Positions 1 to 7,425 of a stretch of DNA of 39,866 nucleotides are shown one piece after another. This stretch comes from an uncultured Eubacteriales bacterium. GTDB lineage: Bacteria; Bacillota; Sulfobacillia; UBA995; UBA9673. Made by a program: the position numbers and the translations under genes. The first letter of the stretch is position 1. Each line of letters starts with the position of its first letter. The notes beneath the pieces are model-generated. The model made no database searches. It saw only the letters and a list, made by a program, of their open reading frames with translations, and had not been told where the DNA came from. The DNA lies in the NCBI GenBank assembly GCA_913063835.1, contig CAJXZV010000009.1, positions 1-39,866 on the forward strand, written 5' to 3'.

Positions 1-2
1 GG

Positions 3-41
3 AAAGCCATAGCCGAACTCGAGGACGACCTCGGAGGCTGA
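3..41 (+). CDS. C-terminal tail of an unidentified gene (cut by the left edge)
   Basis: A reading frame open from the left edge ends at TGA 39-41 and gives twelve residues, KAIAELEDDLGG. The acidic, helix-prone ending looks like a genuine protein C-terminus, but there is too little to assign a family. An ATG at 47 follows five bases later. The next 300 bases are degraded, so this may also be part of the damaged region. Confidence 0.25.
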   Translation, partial: KAIAELEDDLGG

Positions 42-46
42 CGCGG

Positions 47-357
47 ATGAACGACGGTGGTGGGGAGGAAGTCTCAGGCGACCTCCTCACCGCCCCGGGC
101 CGGCCACGCTATGTGGGAAGGGTGCGGCCAAAGAAAGTGGGTGACGACAGAACTGGCCCGACGGCCTCCACCGTTTCAACACCGACCTGAAGGTCTTCCT
201 GCCGCGGGCTATCACCTTCACCGCCGCCCTTTACACCATCGGGCTCCCACCCGAGTTCATCGGCACCGGCCGCGGTCTGACCGAGGTGAGGCGGTCCAAC
301 GGCCCGGACACCAACCGGACCATCCGGATGGGGAAGATGCAACGGAGTCTGGGGTAG
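47..357 (+). pseudogene. Remnant of archaeal-type phosphoenolpyruvate carboxylase (PpcA-like)
   Basis: From 145 to 357 the first frame encodes about 70 residues containing LPRAITFTAALYTIGLPPEF followed by IGTGRGL. I recognise this as the conserved block of archaeal-type PEP carboxylase, the PEPCase_2 family also found in some clostridia; the enzyme carboxylates PEP to oxaloacetate. The full enzyme is close to 500 residues, so this is only a fragment. Upstream, a second frame opens at ATG 47 and reads into GDDR near 148. One missing base there would join it to NWPDGLHRFNTDLK of the first frame, so a frameshift is likely. The frame ends at TAG 355-357, short of the family C-terminus. No other carboxylase gene is visible. 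It is a relic rather than a functional gene; identification is from motif recall only. Confidence 0.45.
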
Positions 358-563
358 ACATCCCCTCTTCAGAGCCTACTACCTCTTTTCGCCATCCGCA
401 CGAACTCGGAACTCCGGCCGGCGAACCTGACGACCGGCAGCCGCGCCGAAGAAGCGTGGCGAGGACTCAATCATTAGGCCGGCGAAGTCGCCGGCGCCCT
501 CGGGACGGGCGCGGCGCAGGACGACCTCTCCGGTGCTCTCCACAGGCAAGCGGAATGCAATAC

Positions 564-692
564 GAGAAGCTGTCCGGCAAAGACCGCTAACGGGTCCGGC
601 GAGGCGATTGCCGCATCCTCTATGAGGTGGATGACCTCCGGTTGGTCGTGACAATCGTCAAGATCGGCCACCGCCGCGAGGTCTGCCGCTGA
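564..692 (+). pseudogene. Broken RelE/ParE-family toxin with an in-frame stop
   Basis: In one frame the translation reads EKLSGKDR, stop, then RVRRGDCRILYEVDD, followed by a hydrophobic strand and IGHRREVCR before TGA 690-692. This is the C-terminal half of a RelE-type mRNA interferase. The family pattern is KL-G---YRVRVGDYRILYEVDD----V--V-HRREVY. TAA 588-590 sits where the family normally has tyrosine (TAC/TAT), so one base change explains the stop. No convincing N-terminal half is present in the same frame, and I found no recognisable antitoxin gene beside it. The terminal Tyr before Arg is Cys here. The locus is therefore a decayed toxin. Confidence 0.55.
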
Positions 693-701
693 CCGTGGCA
701 A

Positions 702-1805
702 TCAGTCTCCGGTGTGGAACCAGTTCCTTATGACCTCTTCCGCCGGCTTGTCCCGGTACTCGGTGCCCTTGTAAGCACCGATGAAATAGCCGTCAACCCC
801 ATCCCAGGTCTTACTGAAGAATACATCATAGAACTTGGCTTGGCCTTCCAACGAGACGAGGAAGAAGTCAGAGGGTAGGTTCGGATTGGTCTCTCTCATG
901 TTCGCCGGAGCAATCGGCTCCCACCAGTAGAAGTCCGGACCGGTGAAAGCAACCACACCGAAGTAGAGATATCTATGCCCAGGATAGAGGGTCCTCAGGC
1001 TGTCCAGGGTTTCTTCTATCTTCTCCTCAGTTCGCCACGGCATCTGATCAACATCGCTATCGGCGCCCACGCCGCCGATAGCCACATAATCATAGCCAGC
1101 CAGATTGTACCGGGGCAGTCCCTCGGCGGTATACTGGGCCAGGAACACCAGTTTCCCGGTGTAGACCTCCCTGAGCCGTGGCAGTATCTGTTGCGCCCAG
1201 TCAGAGATGTCCTGTTCCTTCTGATACGCCATCAACTGGGGCTCGTTGGCCGGGCAGAACATCTCGACTCCATACTTTTCGCAGATGGCCGCCCACTCAA
1301 GGGCAAGCGGCGTGAGCCTCTCAAACAGCGGCCTGCCGCTGGCTTCAGGTGAGAAAGGGTCGATGCCGAATTCGGGATGGCCGGGATTCAAAACCAGACA
1401 GGTCCTGATGCCGTTTCGATGGAATTCATTCACCATCTTTTTGATTTCAGCCCTGTCTCTGTCTTTGATGACATCGCCGTCCAGGTAGATGCTTATCCCA
1501 AGCGATACGATGTTCACACCGTCCGCTCTGAGGTTGTCAACCTCGTTCAAGGCAATCCCCGCATCGTTTAAGAACGGCAACCACAACCCCTTGTATTTGT
1601 CTATAGCCGTCTGCGGAGGCCCAACCACAACCTCTTCCTCAGCCTGGGGCTCTTCCTCGGGCTCCGCTGGCTCTGCCGGCTGTTGGGGTTCCTCGACAGC
1701 CGACTCTTCTTCCGACGGCTCTTGGACCCTCGGAGAGCATCCGAACACCGAAAGGAGACCGAAGGCTACAGCCAGCAAGAGTACTGTCGTCACACACACC
1801 TTCAC
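702..1805 (-). CDS. Lipoprotein with glycoside-hydrolase-like (TIM-barrel) domain
   Basis: The protein begins with a signal peptide rich in Val/Leu/Ala and a lipobox ending VFGC (Cys23 from the chosen GTG start), so it should be lipid-anchored outside the membrane. A Glu/Pro-rich linker of about 40 residues follows, then a domain of about 300 residues. That domain has repeated strand-helix units and the motif CPANEP (Asn-Glu at about 187-188), the usual acid/base signature of clan GH-A glycosidases. A second acidic site, YWWEP, lies near the C-terminus, so a sugar-cleaving role is plausible; the substrate is unknown. The GTG at 1805 places the signal peptide at the N-terminus. An in-frame ATG at 1928 would add 41 residues in front of it and has no better ribosome site. 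The gene is visibly richer in A+T than its neighbours, which suggests recent acquisition. Confidence 0.6.
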   Translation of the reverse strand: MKVCVTTVLLLAVAFGLLSVFGCSPRVQEPSEEESAVEEPQQPAEPAEPEEEPQAEEEVVVGPPQTAIDKYKGLWLPFLNDAGIALNEVDNLRADGVNIVSLGISIYLDGDVIKDRDRAEIKKMVNEFHRNGIRTCLVLNPGHPEFGIDPFSPEASGRPLFERLTPLALEWAAICEKYGVEMFCPANEPQLMAYQKEQDISDWAQQILPRLREVYTGKLVFLAQYTAEGLPRYNLAGYDYVAIGGVGADSDVDQMPWRTEEKIEETLDSLRTLYPGHRYLYFGVVAFTGPDFYWWEPIAPANMRETNPNLPSDFFLVSLEGQAKFYDVFFSKTWDGVDGYFIGAYKGTEYRDKPAEEVIRNWFHTGD

Positions 1806-2094
1806 CGGTCCACGCAGGGCGCGGAATGCCTCACCACAGCATGGCTTCTGCACTTCACCACCCCACCCACACCGTTTCCGGACGCGGCCGAACCCCATCA
1901 ACAGCAACTGGCCCCGGAGGTCGTGCATATCGTTCTTGCCCTGCCATCCTCATCCCTACCCCTCAAGCTCACCCTGAGCGCCTCAGCCACCCGCAGCGGC
2001 AGGTGCCTCCGGGACGTCCTCCTTGACTAACAATCCGCGAGGTATCCGGGCCGCATTGAGCTCGCTCCTCCGCTGGGGCTTTCGTTTACACCGG

Positions 2095-2215
2095 TTGGAC
2101 ATGGAGTAGCAACGCTCCCTGGACAGCTAGTCTAGCCGAGGATACAGTCCAAACTGTCCAACTGTCGAGGGGGTGGGTTGCCCATTTTGGGCAGAAGCGT
2201 TCACCAGATTGGACA
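2095..2215. repeat. Three dispersed TTGGACA/TGTCCAA motifs upstream of the XRE fragment
   Basis: TTGGACA occurs at 2095-2101 and 2209-2215, and its complement TGTCCAA at 2155-2161. Positions 2145-2160 also hold a tandem GTCCAAACTGTCCA. The spacing is near 60 and 54 bases. The motifs lie immediately upstream of the truncated helix-turn-helix gene, so they could be its operator sites. They could equally be remnants of the mobile element that damaged the locus. I see no gene between 1929 and 2246. Confidence 0.3.
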
Positions 2216-2246
2216 GGGCGTGTTAATCTCTTCGTGGGGTGTTCAA

Positions 2247-2351
2247 TTGGCCAGCATGGGGGCCCGGATCCGGAAGGCCCGCGAGGCCTTGGGTCTGAGC
2301 CGCGAGATGCTCGCGGTGCGCGTGGGCGTTTCGTACTGGACGGTTGCCAAG
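2247..2351 (+). pseudogene. Truncated XRE-family helix-turn-helix regulator
   Basis: The reading frame from TTG 2247 (or ATG 2256) gives GARIRKAREALGLSREMLA followed by VRVGVSYWTVAK. This is a standard HTH_3/XRE DNA-binding domain up to the end of the recognition helix. Family members continue with a Trp-Glu-x-Gly stretch and a fourth and fifth helix. Here the similarity stops abruptly at Lys (2349-2351) and a transposase fragment on the other strand begins. The open frame continues to 2543 without recognisable content. The regulator is probably inactive. Confidence 0.55.
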
Positions 2352-2438
2352 TGCGCGGAGCAGGTGGTCTTGGGGAACCCGCTCCTCCAAGGAGAAGCTG
2401 TAGAACCATTTGGTTTGCATCCTCTTGAGGCCCATCAT
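2349..2438 (-). mobile_element. N-terminal scrap of an IS1182-type transposase
   Basis: On the minus strand, ATG 2438 opens MMGLKRMQTKWFYSFSLEER followed by VPQDHLLRAL. This matches the conserved N-terminus of IS1182/IS5-like DDE transposases, whose pattern is M--K-----LFY-F-LE--VPQDH-LR. After about 28 residues the similarity ends where the XRE fragment begins, so only the 5' tip of the element remains. No inverted repeat or target duplication could be recognised around it. It marks an old insertion/deletion junction. Confidence 0.5.
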
Positions 2439-2522
2439 GGCGTCTCACCCAAGACAGGAGATTCGCGCCCCATGCACCGTTTCCTGTACGGGTTTGGCAA
2501 CAGGCCCACCGGCCGAGGTGGG

Positions 2523-3353
2523 TCAATTCTCAGGCGGCCTTGACACCACGGGCCCGGGCGGCTCCAGAGGCTGGACGTAGTAGCTCCCCACTTCCCGTCC
2601 GCCCCACCCCACCGGGAATTGCTCCTCTGGAAGACCACCCGGGTAGTAGGCGGGGTTCACCGCCACCCTCTGGAACGCCTCCGACCCAGCCAGGGACGAC
2701 GGCGGGGCCGAGCCGGCCACTTCCTTGAGTTCCTCCCGCTTCGGCCCGATGAGGTCGTTGACCTCCAACCATTCCCGGTACTCGACAGTGGCCCAGTAGG
2801 TGTAGTCGATCCACTTCACCGTCTCCCAGTAGTCGAAACCGTCATCTGGAGCCACTGGTCGTAGGAGAACCTCCATCCCGGGCCGAGCAGGGACGCCCTG
2901 GCGGCGGCCGGACCGGACCCGTCTCCGGAGGCGTCGGCGGCGGGTCCCGTCCAGCTGGCGGAGGCGACCAGGTCGGGGCCGAGGGCGGGGATGGAGAAGT
3001 ACTGGGCGGTCAAGAGGAACTCTCCGGTGCGGGGGTCGACCAGGTCGGCGGGGTGAGCGGGAAGGTCCTCGGGAAGGGGCGGGGGCCTCCACTCCTCGGG
3101 CCGGGGCACGTCCGCGCCCGGCTCGACCTCGGGAGGGCGGGTCGGGTCCAGGACGGCCGAGAGCGGGTCTAGGGCCCGCGGCAGGTCGGGGGCAGGGCCT
3201 CCCGGGAGAAGCTCTCCAAGGGTGTCCTCCAGGGAGGGCCAGGGTCCCGCTCGGCCGGGACCGGACGAGGAACCATCGGCCGCGAAGGGCACCGCCGGCG
3301 AGGCAAAGGGATCGGCGCCGTCCGCCCGGGGCGGGAAGAGTTGCCGGCAGGAC
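2523..3353 (-). pseudogene. Fragment of an RHS/YD-repeat protein, frameshifted
   Basis: From about 3353 down to 2816 one frame encodes a Pro/Asp-rich leader and then DLVDPRTGEFLLTAQYFSIP and LGPGWRFSYDQWLQM. This is the entry segment of RHS/wall-associated polymorphic toxin proteins (DP-TGEF-----IP-LGPDL ... LGPGW-FSYD). That frame stops at 2816. A second frame carries on from about 2870 to TGA 2523 with well-formed residues (DDGFDYWETVKWIDYTYWAT, later NPAYYPGGLPEEQFPVGWGG). These do not look like YD repeats, and I do not recognise them. RHS proteins normally exceed 1000 residues. The fragment begins where the upstream M24 gene stops, and a possible GTG overlaps that TAG. A frameshift plus deletion, or fusion to foreign sequence, is likely. 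Confidence 0.5.
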
Positions 3354-3354
3354 A

Positions 3355-4584
3355 CTACAGGCCGCAGATGAGGCTTTCCAGGTCCCTCGGGTAGTAGGTG
3401 AGGAACTCGATGCCGTCGTCGGTCACGGCCACCGTGTCCGAGTGCCGGAAGCCGCCGAGCCCTTCCACGTAGAGTCCCGGTTCGACGCTGAACACCATCC
3501 CGGGCTGGATGACGGTGTCGTCGCCGATGTCGAAGAAGGGCGCCTCGTGGCCGAGGATGCCGAGGGCATGTCCCACGTGATGGCGCCAGTAGGGCCATAG
3601 GCCGTGCTTCTCGTAATAAGCCCTCACCGCCCGGTCGACCTCGGAGCAGGGTCGGCCGGGGACGATGGCCTCGAAGGCCGTCTCTTGAAGGGCCAGCATG
3701 TGGCTGAAGAACCTCTTCTGCTCGGCACTGGGCTCCCCGACGAACATGGTCCTCTCCAGTTCGCTCACGTAGCCCCAGACCGTCGCCCCCGCCCCCGTGA
3801 CGAGGACGTCCCCCCGACGCAGGCGGGCGTTGCGGGTGACCGAATGGGGATTGGCCGAGTGCGGGCCGACCTGTCCCCTGAAGCCCGCCGCGGCGCCTTC
3901 GCCTCCGCGCGGGTCCAGCGACGGCCCGAGCGTCCGGACCATGGCCGCCGTGGCCTCCATGGACGCACGCGCGGAGATCTCCGTCTCCACGGCCCCGGGC
4001 ACGGAGTACTCCTGCAGGAGGGCGTGGGCCAGGTTCCCCCACCGGGCACTCTCCCGGATGAGCCTGAGCTCCGCCTCCGACTTTATCATCCGGTGCTCCT
4101 CGACCAACTTGGGGAGGAGGGTCGGCGCCCGCCCGTCAAGCACCTCCTCCAGCGTGGGGCCGGAATAGCCCCAAGGCGAGCCGTAGCCGGCGGCGTCGGC
4201 CGCGAGGCGGCGGCCGGCCAGACCCGTCTCCCGGAGGAGGTCCGCAAGCAGACGCATGGGGTGCGTCTCGCCCGGGTACTCGGGGTAGTCGACGACCCGG
4301 TCCACGACCGCACCCATCACCCGCACGTGCTCCTTCTCCAGGCGCGGCACGAACATCACGCTCTCACCCTCGACCGGCAGGATGAAGGCCAGCGGCCGCT
4401 CGGTCGGGATGAAGGCGAACCCGGTGAGGTAGAAGATCGACGTGGACCCGAAGAACACGATGCCCTCGAGCGAATCGCGGCAGAGCCGTTCCCTGACCCT
4501 TCCCTGCCTCTCCTCGAGCTCATGACGGCTGATCTCGAGTCTCGGGCCGCCACCGCAACCTGCCCTGTCGGTCCGCGCACCCAC
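3355..4584 (-). CDS. M24-family (creatinase/prolidase-like) protein with altered metal site
   Basis: The 409-residue protein has an N-terminal creatinase-type domain (about 15-155) and a C-terminal pita-bread domain (about 165-405). It is recognisable from GHALGILGHEAP, MVFSVEPGLYV and GFRHSDTVAVT. Prolidase and aminopeptidase P cleave Xaa-Pro peptide bonds with two metals held by Asp, Asp, His, Glu and Glu. By motif alignment those positions here are Gly264, Glu275, His339, Glu368 and Ser382, so three of five ligands are changed. This suggests a creatinase- or lyase-like activity or a single-metal enzyme rather than a normal Xaa-Pro peptidase. GTG 4584 is chosen because GGGGGGA lies eight bases upstream; the open frame extends further to 4698 without domain content. 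Positions 4585-4859 hold no gene that I can see. Confidence 0.75.
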   Translation of the reverse strand: MGARTDRAGCGGGPRLEISRHELEERQGRVRERLCRDSLEGIVFFGSTSIFYLTGFAFIPTERPLAFILPVEGESVMFVPRLEKEHVRVMGAVVDRVVDYPEYPGETHPMRLLADLLRETGLAGRRLAADAAGYGSPWGYSGPTLEEVLDGRAPTLLPKLVEEHRMIKSEAELRLIRESARWGNLAHALLQEYSVPGAVETEISARASMEATAAMVRTLGPSLDPRGGEGAAAGFRGQVGPHSANPHSVTRNARLRRGDVLVTGAGATVWGYVSELERTMFVGEPSAEQKRFFSHMLALQETAFEAIVPGRPCSEVDRAVRAYYEKHGLWPYWRHHVGHALGILGHEAPFFDIGDDTVIQPGMVFSVEPGLYVEGLGGFRHSDTVAVTDDGIEFLTYYPRDLESLICGL

Positions 4585-4859
4585 TCTTCGGTCCCCCCTG
4601 TCTATCGCGTCTACACCGGACGGCCGGGCTGTCCCGGGCCGCCCCGCTCCGCAGAACGCGGCCCCGGGCAGCGCCGCCGCCGCCGGGGGCTTCTTCAAGG
4701 CCGGGCGGGTCTTCTCCTACCTGACCTCTCCGGCGCGGCCGACCGCACTGCCCGTGACGTGAGGGGACCCGAACCTGCGTCAGCTGCCCGAGCGCGGCCG
4801 CAGCCTGCGCCACCGGGCCCCGGTGCGCCCGATGCGGTCGGGACCCGCGCGGGACGGCC

Positions 4860-6488
4860 TCAGCGGGGACGGGGCCCACGCCTGACGAGGCGTCCGAGGA
4901 CAGGCACCATCTCGAGCTCTTCCCTCCTCACTCCCCCGAGAAGGAAGAGCGCGGCGGCGTAGGACACCACGCCGGTTCCCACAGCGGCCAGGGTGGCCGG
5001 GGTGTTCCCCGCACCCAGGCCGCACGTCACAAGCTCGTAGACCGCGCTGGCGCAGACAGCCATGACCGCCGCCGCGGCCGCCGGTTTGACGACAAGGCCC
5101 CGGACGTCCCGCCCGGCCCCCGTCACCCCCACGACCACAGCGAGGTTCACCCCTGCGGCGACGAGGAACCCAGCCACGATGCCGAGAGCCGCGCCGCTTA
5201 TGTTCAGCGCCGGGACAGCCGTCAGGAAGTAGGTCACGGCTGCGTTGGCCACAAGCCCGGCCAGAAGGCCGTAGGCCGGGACGGAGACCCGACCCAGTCC
5301 CTGGAGAACCCCTGCCGTCGTCTGCTGCAGGGCTATCAGGACGCAGGCCGCGGAGACGTAGACGAGGGGGACGCCGGCCTCGGGGATCCCGAAGAGAAGT
5401 TCGTTGATCGGCCTGGCGAGCACGACGAGTCCGGCCGCGGCCGGCAGGCTGAACATCACCGTGAGCCGGAGGGCGGCCTCCGTCCGCCTAGACACCTGGC
5501 CCGCGGGTCCGCAGACCACGGCTTCCGTGATCGCCGGGACGAGGGCGGCGGCCAGAGCCGAGGCCGCGATGGCGGGCAGTCCCGCGAGAGGATAGGCCAT
5601 CCCGTGGAGCTGTCCGTAGAGGTTCGTCGCCTGGCGGGGGTCGACACCGGCCGCCTGCAGCCGCCCGGGAACCAGGAACGTCTGGACCGCGTCTGTCAGG
5701 GGGAAAAGCGCCGCACCGGCGGCCACGGGAACGGCGATGCCGGTGAAGCGCCCGAGAAGCCTACCAGGGCCGAGGGCCGCCTGACGCCGCGACCGCCGGG
5801 AACGCTCCCGCCCGACACCCGGTCTGGCGGACGGGTGCGCCAGGAGCGCGAGGAGCATCACCAGGGCCGCGGTCGCCCCGACCATGTTCGCCCAGGCGGC
5901 TCCGCCCACGGCGTGCTCGAGGCCCTCAGCGCGCAGGCTCGAAACCAGCCACATCATGGCCGTCACCCGGACTAGCTGCTCGACGACCTGTGCGGTCGCA
6001 GGCGCAGCCATCCTCTGGAGACCCTGGAAGTACCCCTTCACGGCGGCGATGATGGAGACGGGTATCACGCTGGGGGCGATGGCCCGGATGACCGAGGCGG
6101 CCCTCGCCTCCCCCAGGAGGCTGCGGGCCAGGAGGAGAGCCCACCGGTCGAGGACCAGCCAGAAGCCCGCCCCGGAGATGACGGCCACCGCCAGGGCCGT
6201 GCGGAGGCAGGCGAGGGCCTCACGGGGTCGGCTCCTGGCGACGCTGTCGGCCACCAGACGCGAGGTGGCGATGGTCACCCCGGAGGTGGCGAAGGTGATG
6301 GCAAGGGTGTAGATGACATAGGCCATCTGGAAAAGCCCCATCCCCTCGCCTCCAAGGAGGCGCGTCAGGGGGATGCGGGCCAGGCCCCCGATGAGGCGGC
6401 TGGCCAGGCTGGCGGCGGCCAGGAGAGCCGCACCCTGGACGAAGGTGTAGGAACTCCGGCCGCCACGCGGCCCGTTCCGGCGCTCCAT
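4860..6488 (-). CDS. SpoVB/MurJ-like lipid flippase (MOP superfamily)
   Basis: This integral membrane protein of 542 residues has about 14 hydrophobic segments and belongs to the polysaccharide-transporter branch of the MOP exporters. The N-terminal pattern fits SpoVB and YtgP proteins: ASLASRLIGGLARIPLTRLL, then GLFQMAYVIYTLAITFATSG. These proteins flip lipid-linked cell-wall or spore-cortex precursors across the membrane. The central QLHGMAYPLAGLPAIAASAL segment is also typical. ATG 6488 is preceded by GGGGGGAAGG. The longer open frame to 6530 lacks a ribosome site. Its length is normal for SpoVB (about 520-550). A spore-specific versus general peptidoglycan role cannot be decided without the paralogues. 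Confidence 0.8.
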   Translation of the reverse strand: MERRNGPRGGRSSYTFVQGAALLAAASLASRLIGGLARIPLTRLLGGEGMGLFQMAYVIYTLAITFATSGVTIATSRLVADSVARSRPREALACLRTALAVAVISGAGFWLVLDRWALLLARSLLGEARAASVIRAIAPSVIPVSIIAAVKGYFQGLQRMAAPATAQVVEQLVRVTAMMWLVSSLRAEGLEHAVGGAAWANMVGATAALVMLLALLAHPSARPGVGRERSRRSRRQAALGPGRLLGRFTGIAVPVAAGAALFPLTDAVQTFLVPGRLQAAGVDPRQATNLYGQLHGMAYPLAGLPAIAASALAAALVPAITEAVVCGPAGQVSRRTEAALRLTVMFSLPAAAGLVVLARPINELLFGIPEAGVPLVYVSAACVLIALQQTTAGVLQGLGRVSVPAYGLLAGLVANAAVTYFLTAVPALNISGAALGIVAGFLVAAGVNLAVVVGVTGAGRDVRGLVVKPAAAAAVMAVCASAVYELVTCGLGAGNTPATLAAVGTGVVSYAAALFLLGGVRREELEMVPVLGRLVRRGPRPR

Positions 6489-6668
6489 GCCCTTCCCCCC
6501 GCCCGTATATATGGCCTCGCGTCGGCACATATGGCGGGAGCGCGGAAGGCCGGGGAACCTGACCGCGGCGCCGCCAGAAAGGCGTCTTCGTCAAGGGTAT
6601 CTTCGGGCGCGCCGCCGGCAAACTAAGGGAGCGGGGCGACCCAGCCCATCACCAGCGGGAGGCCGGAG

Positions 6669-7184
6669 ATGCGGATACGCGACAGGATCGTGCTCGGAGC
6701 CGTCGCCGGGCTTGCGGCCAACGCCGTGAAACTGTTGACCTCGAAGACGGCGATGCGTCTTGACTGGGCCGAGCTTCACGGGCCGCTCAGGGCGGCCGGG
6801 ATGCTCATCCCACCGCACAAGGTGACCCAACCGAAAGGTCTTGCCGTCGGCTACCTGGCCGACAGCATAATCGCCATCGTACTTGGAGTGCTGACCGTCT
6901 ACATGCTGTCGGTCACCGGCAAGGACCGGGCTGTCCTGAAGGGGGCCATCTCCGGCCAGGTCTTCTGGACCGCTCTCTACGGGGTCCTGGGGACGTTCGG
7001 CGCGACGAACGTGAGGCCGGAGCTTCCCGAGACCTATCTCACCGCCTTCGTCGACCACACCCTCTTCGGGGCGGTGGCCGCGGCCGTCGCTTCGAAGCTG
7101 GGCCACCCCGACCTGTTCGACGGCACGACCCCCCTCGTTCCCCGCCGGCTGCCCCTCGTGTCCGGCCCGGGACCCCGCGGCTAG
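6669..7184 (+). CDS. Small integral membrane protein of unknown function
   Basis: The 171-residue protein has a basic N-terminus (MRIRDR) and about four hydrophobic stretches, near 7-22, 60-82, 92-110 and 128-145. The C-terminus is rich in Pro and Arg. ATG 6669 follows a GGGAGG site about eight bases upstream. It lies between the divergently oriented flippase gene and the pyrophosphatase gene, 241 bases before the latter. I do not recognise a characterised family. Codon use matches the neighbours, so it is likely a real gene. The 7185-7425 gap contains a short CCGCCG/CGGCGG hairpin (7207-7220) without a T-tract. Confidence 0.6.
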   Translation: MRIRDRIVLGAVAGLAANAVKLLTSKTAMRLDWAELHGPLRAAGMLIPPHKVTQPKGLAVGYLADSIIAIVLGVLTVYMLSVTGKDRAVLKGAISGQVFWTALYGVLGTFGATNVRPELPETYLTAFVDHTLFGAVAAAVASKLGHPDLFDGTTPLVPRRLPLVSGPGPRG

Positions 7185-7425
7185 GCCAGGTTCTCTTCCC
7201 GCACCGCCGCCGTTCGGCGGCCTTGGCGCCACGCGCGGCCTCGCGCCCGGCACCTATAGGCGTCAACCGCCGTCGTGTTTTCATGACATGCAGGAGTTTC
7301 CGCGACGGCCTTGAACCGTTCCCGACATCAGAGACGCCATGTCCCGTTAGGACCCGGCGACCAGGCCCGCGCTCCCGCGGGTGTGGTTCCGGGCCTCCGG
7401 GGCTTTCCTGGGGGGAGAACCTCTT

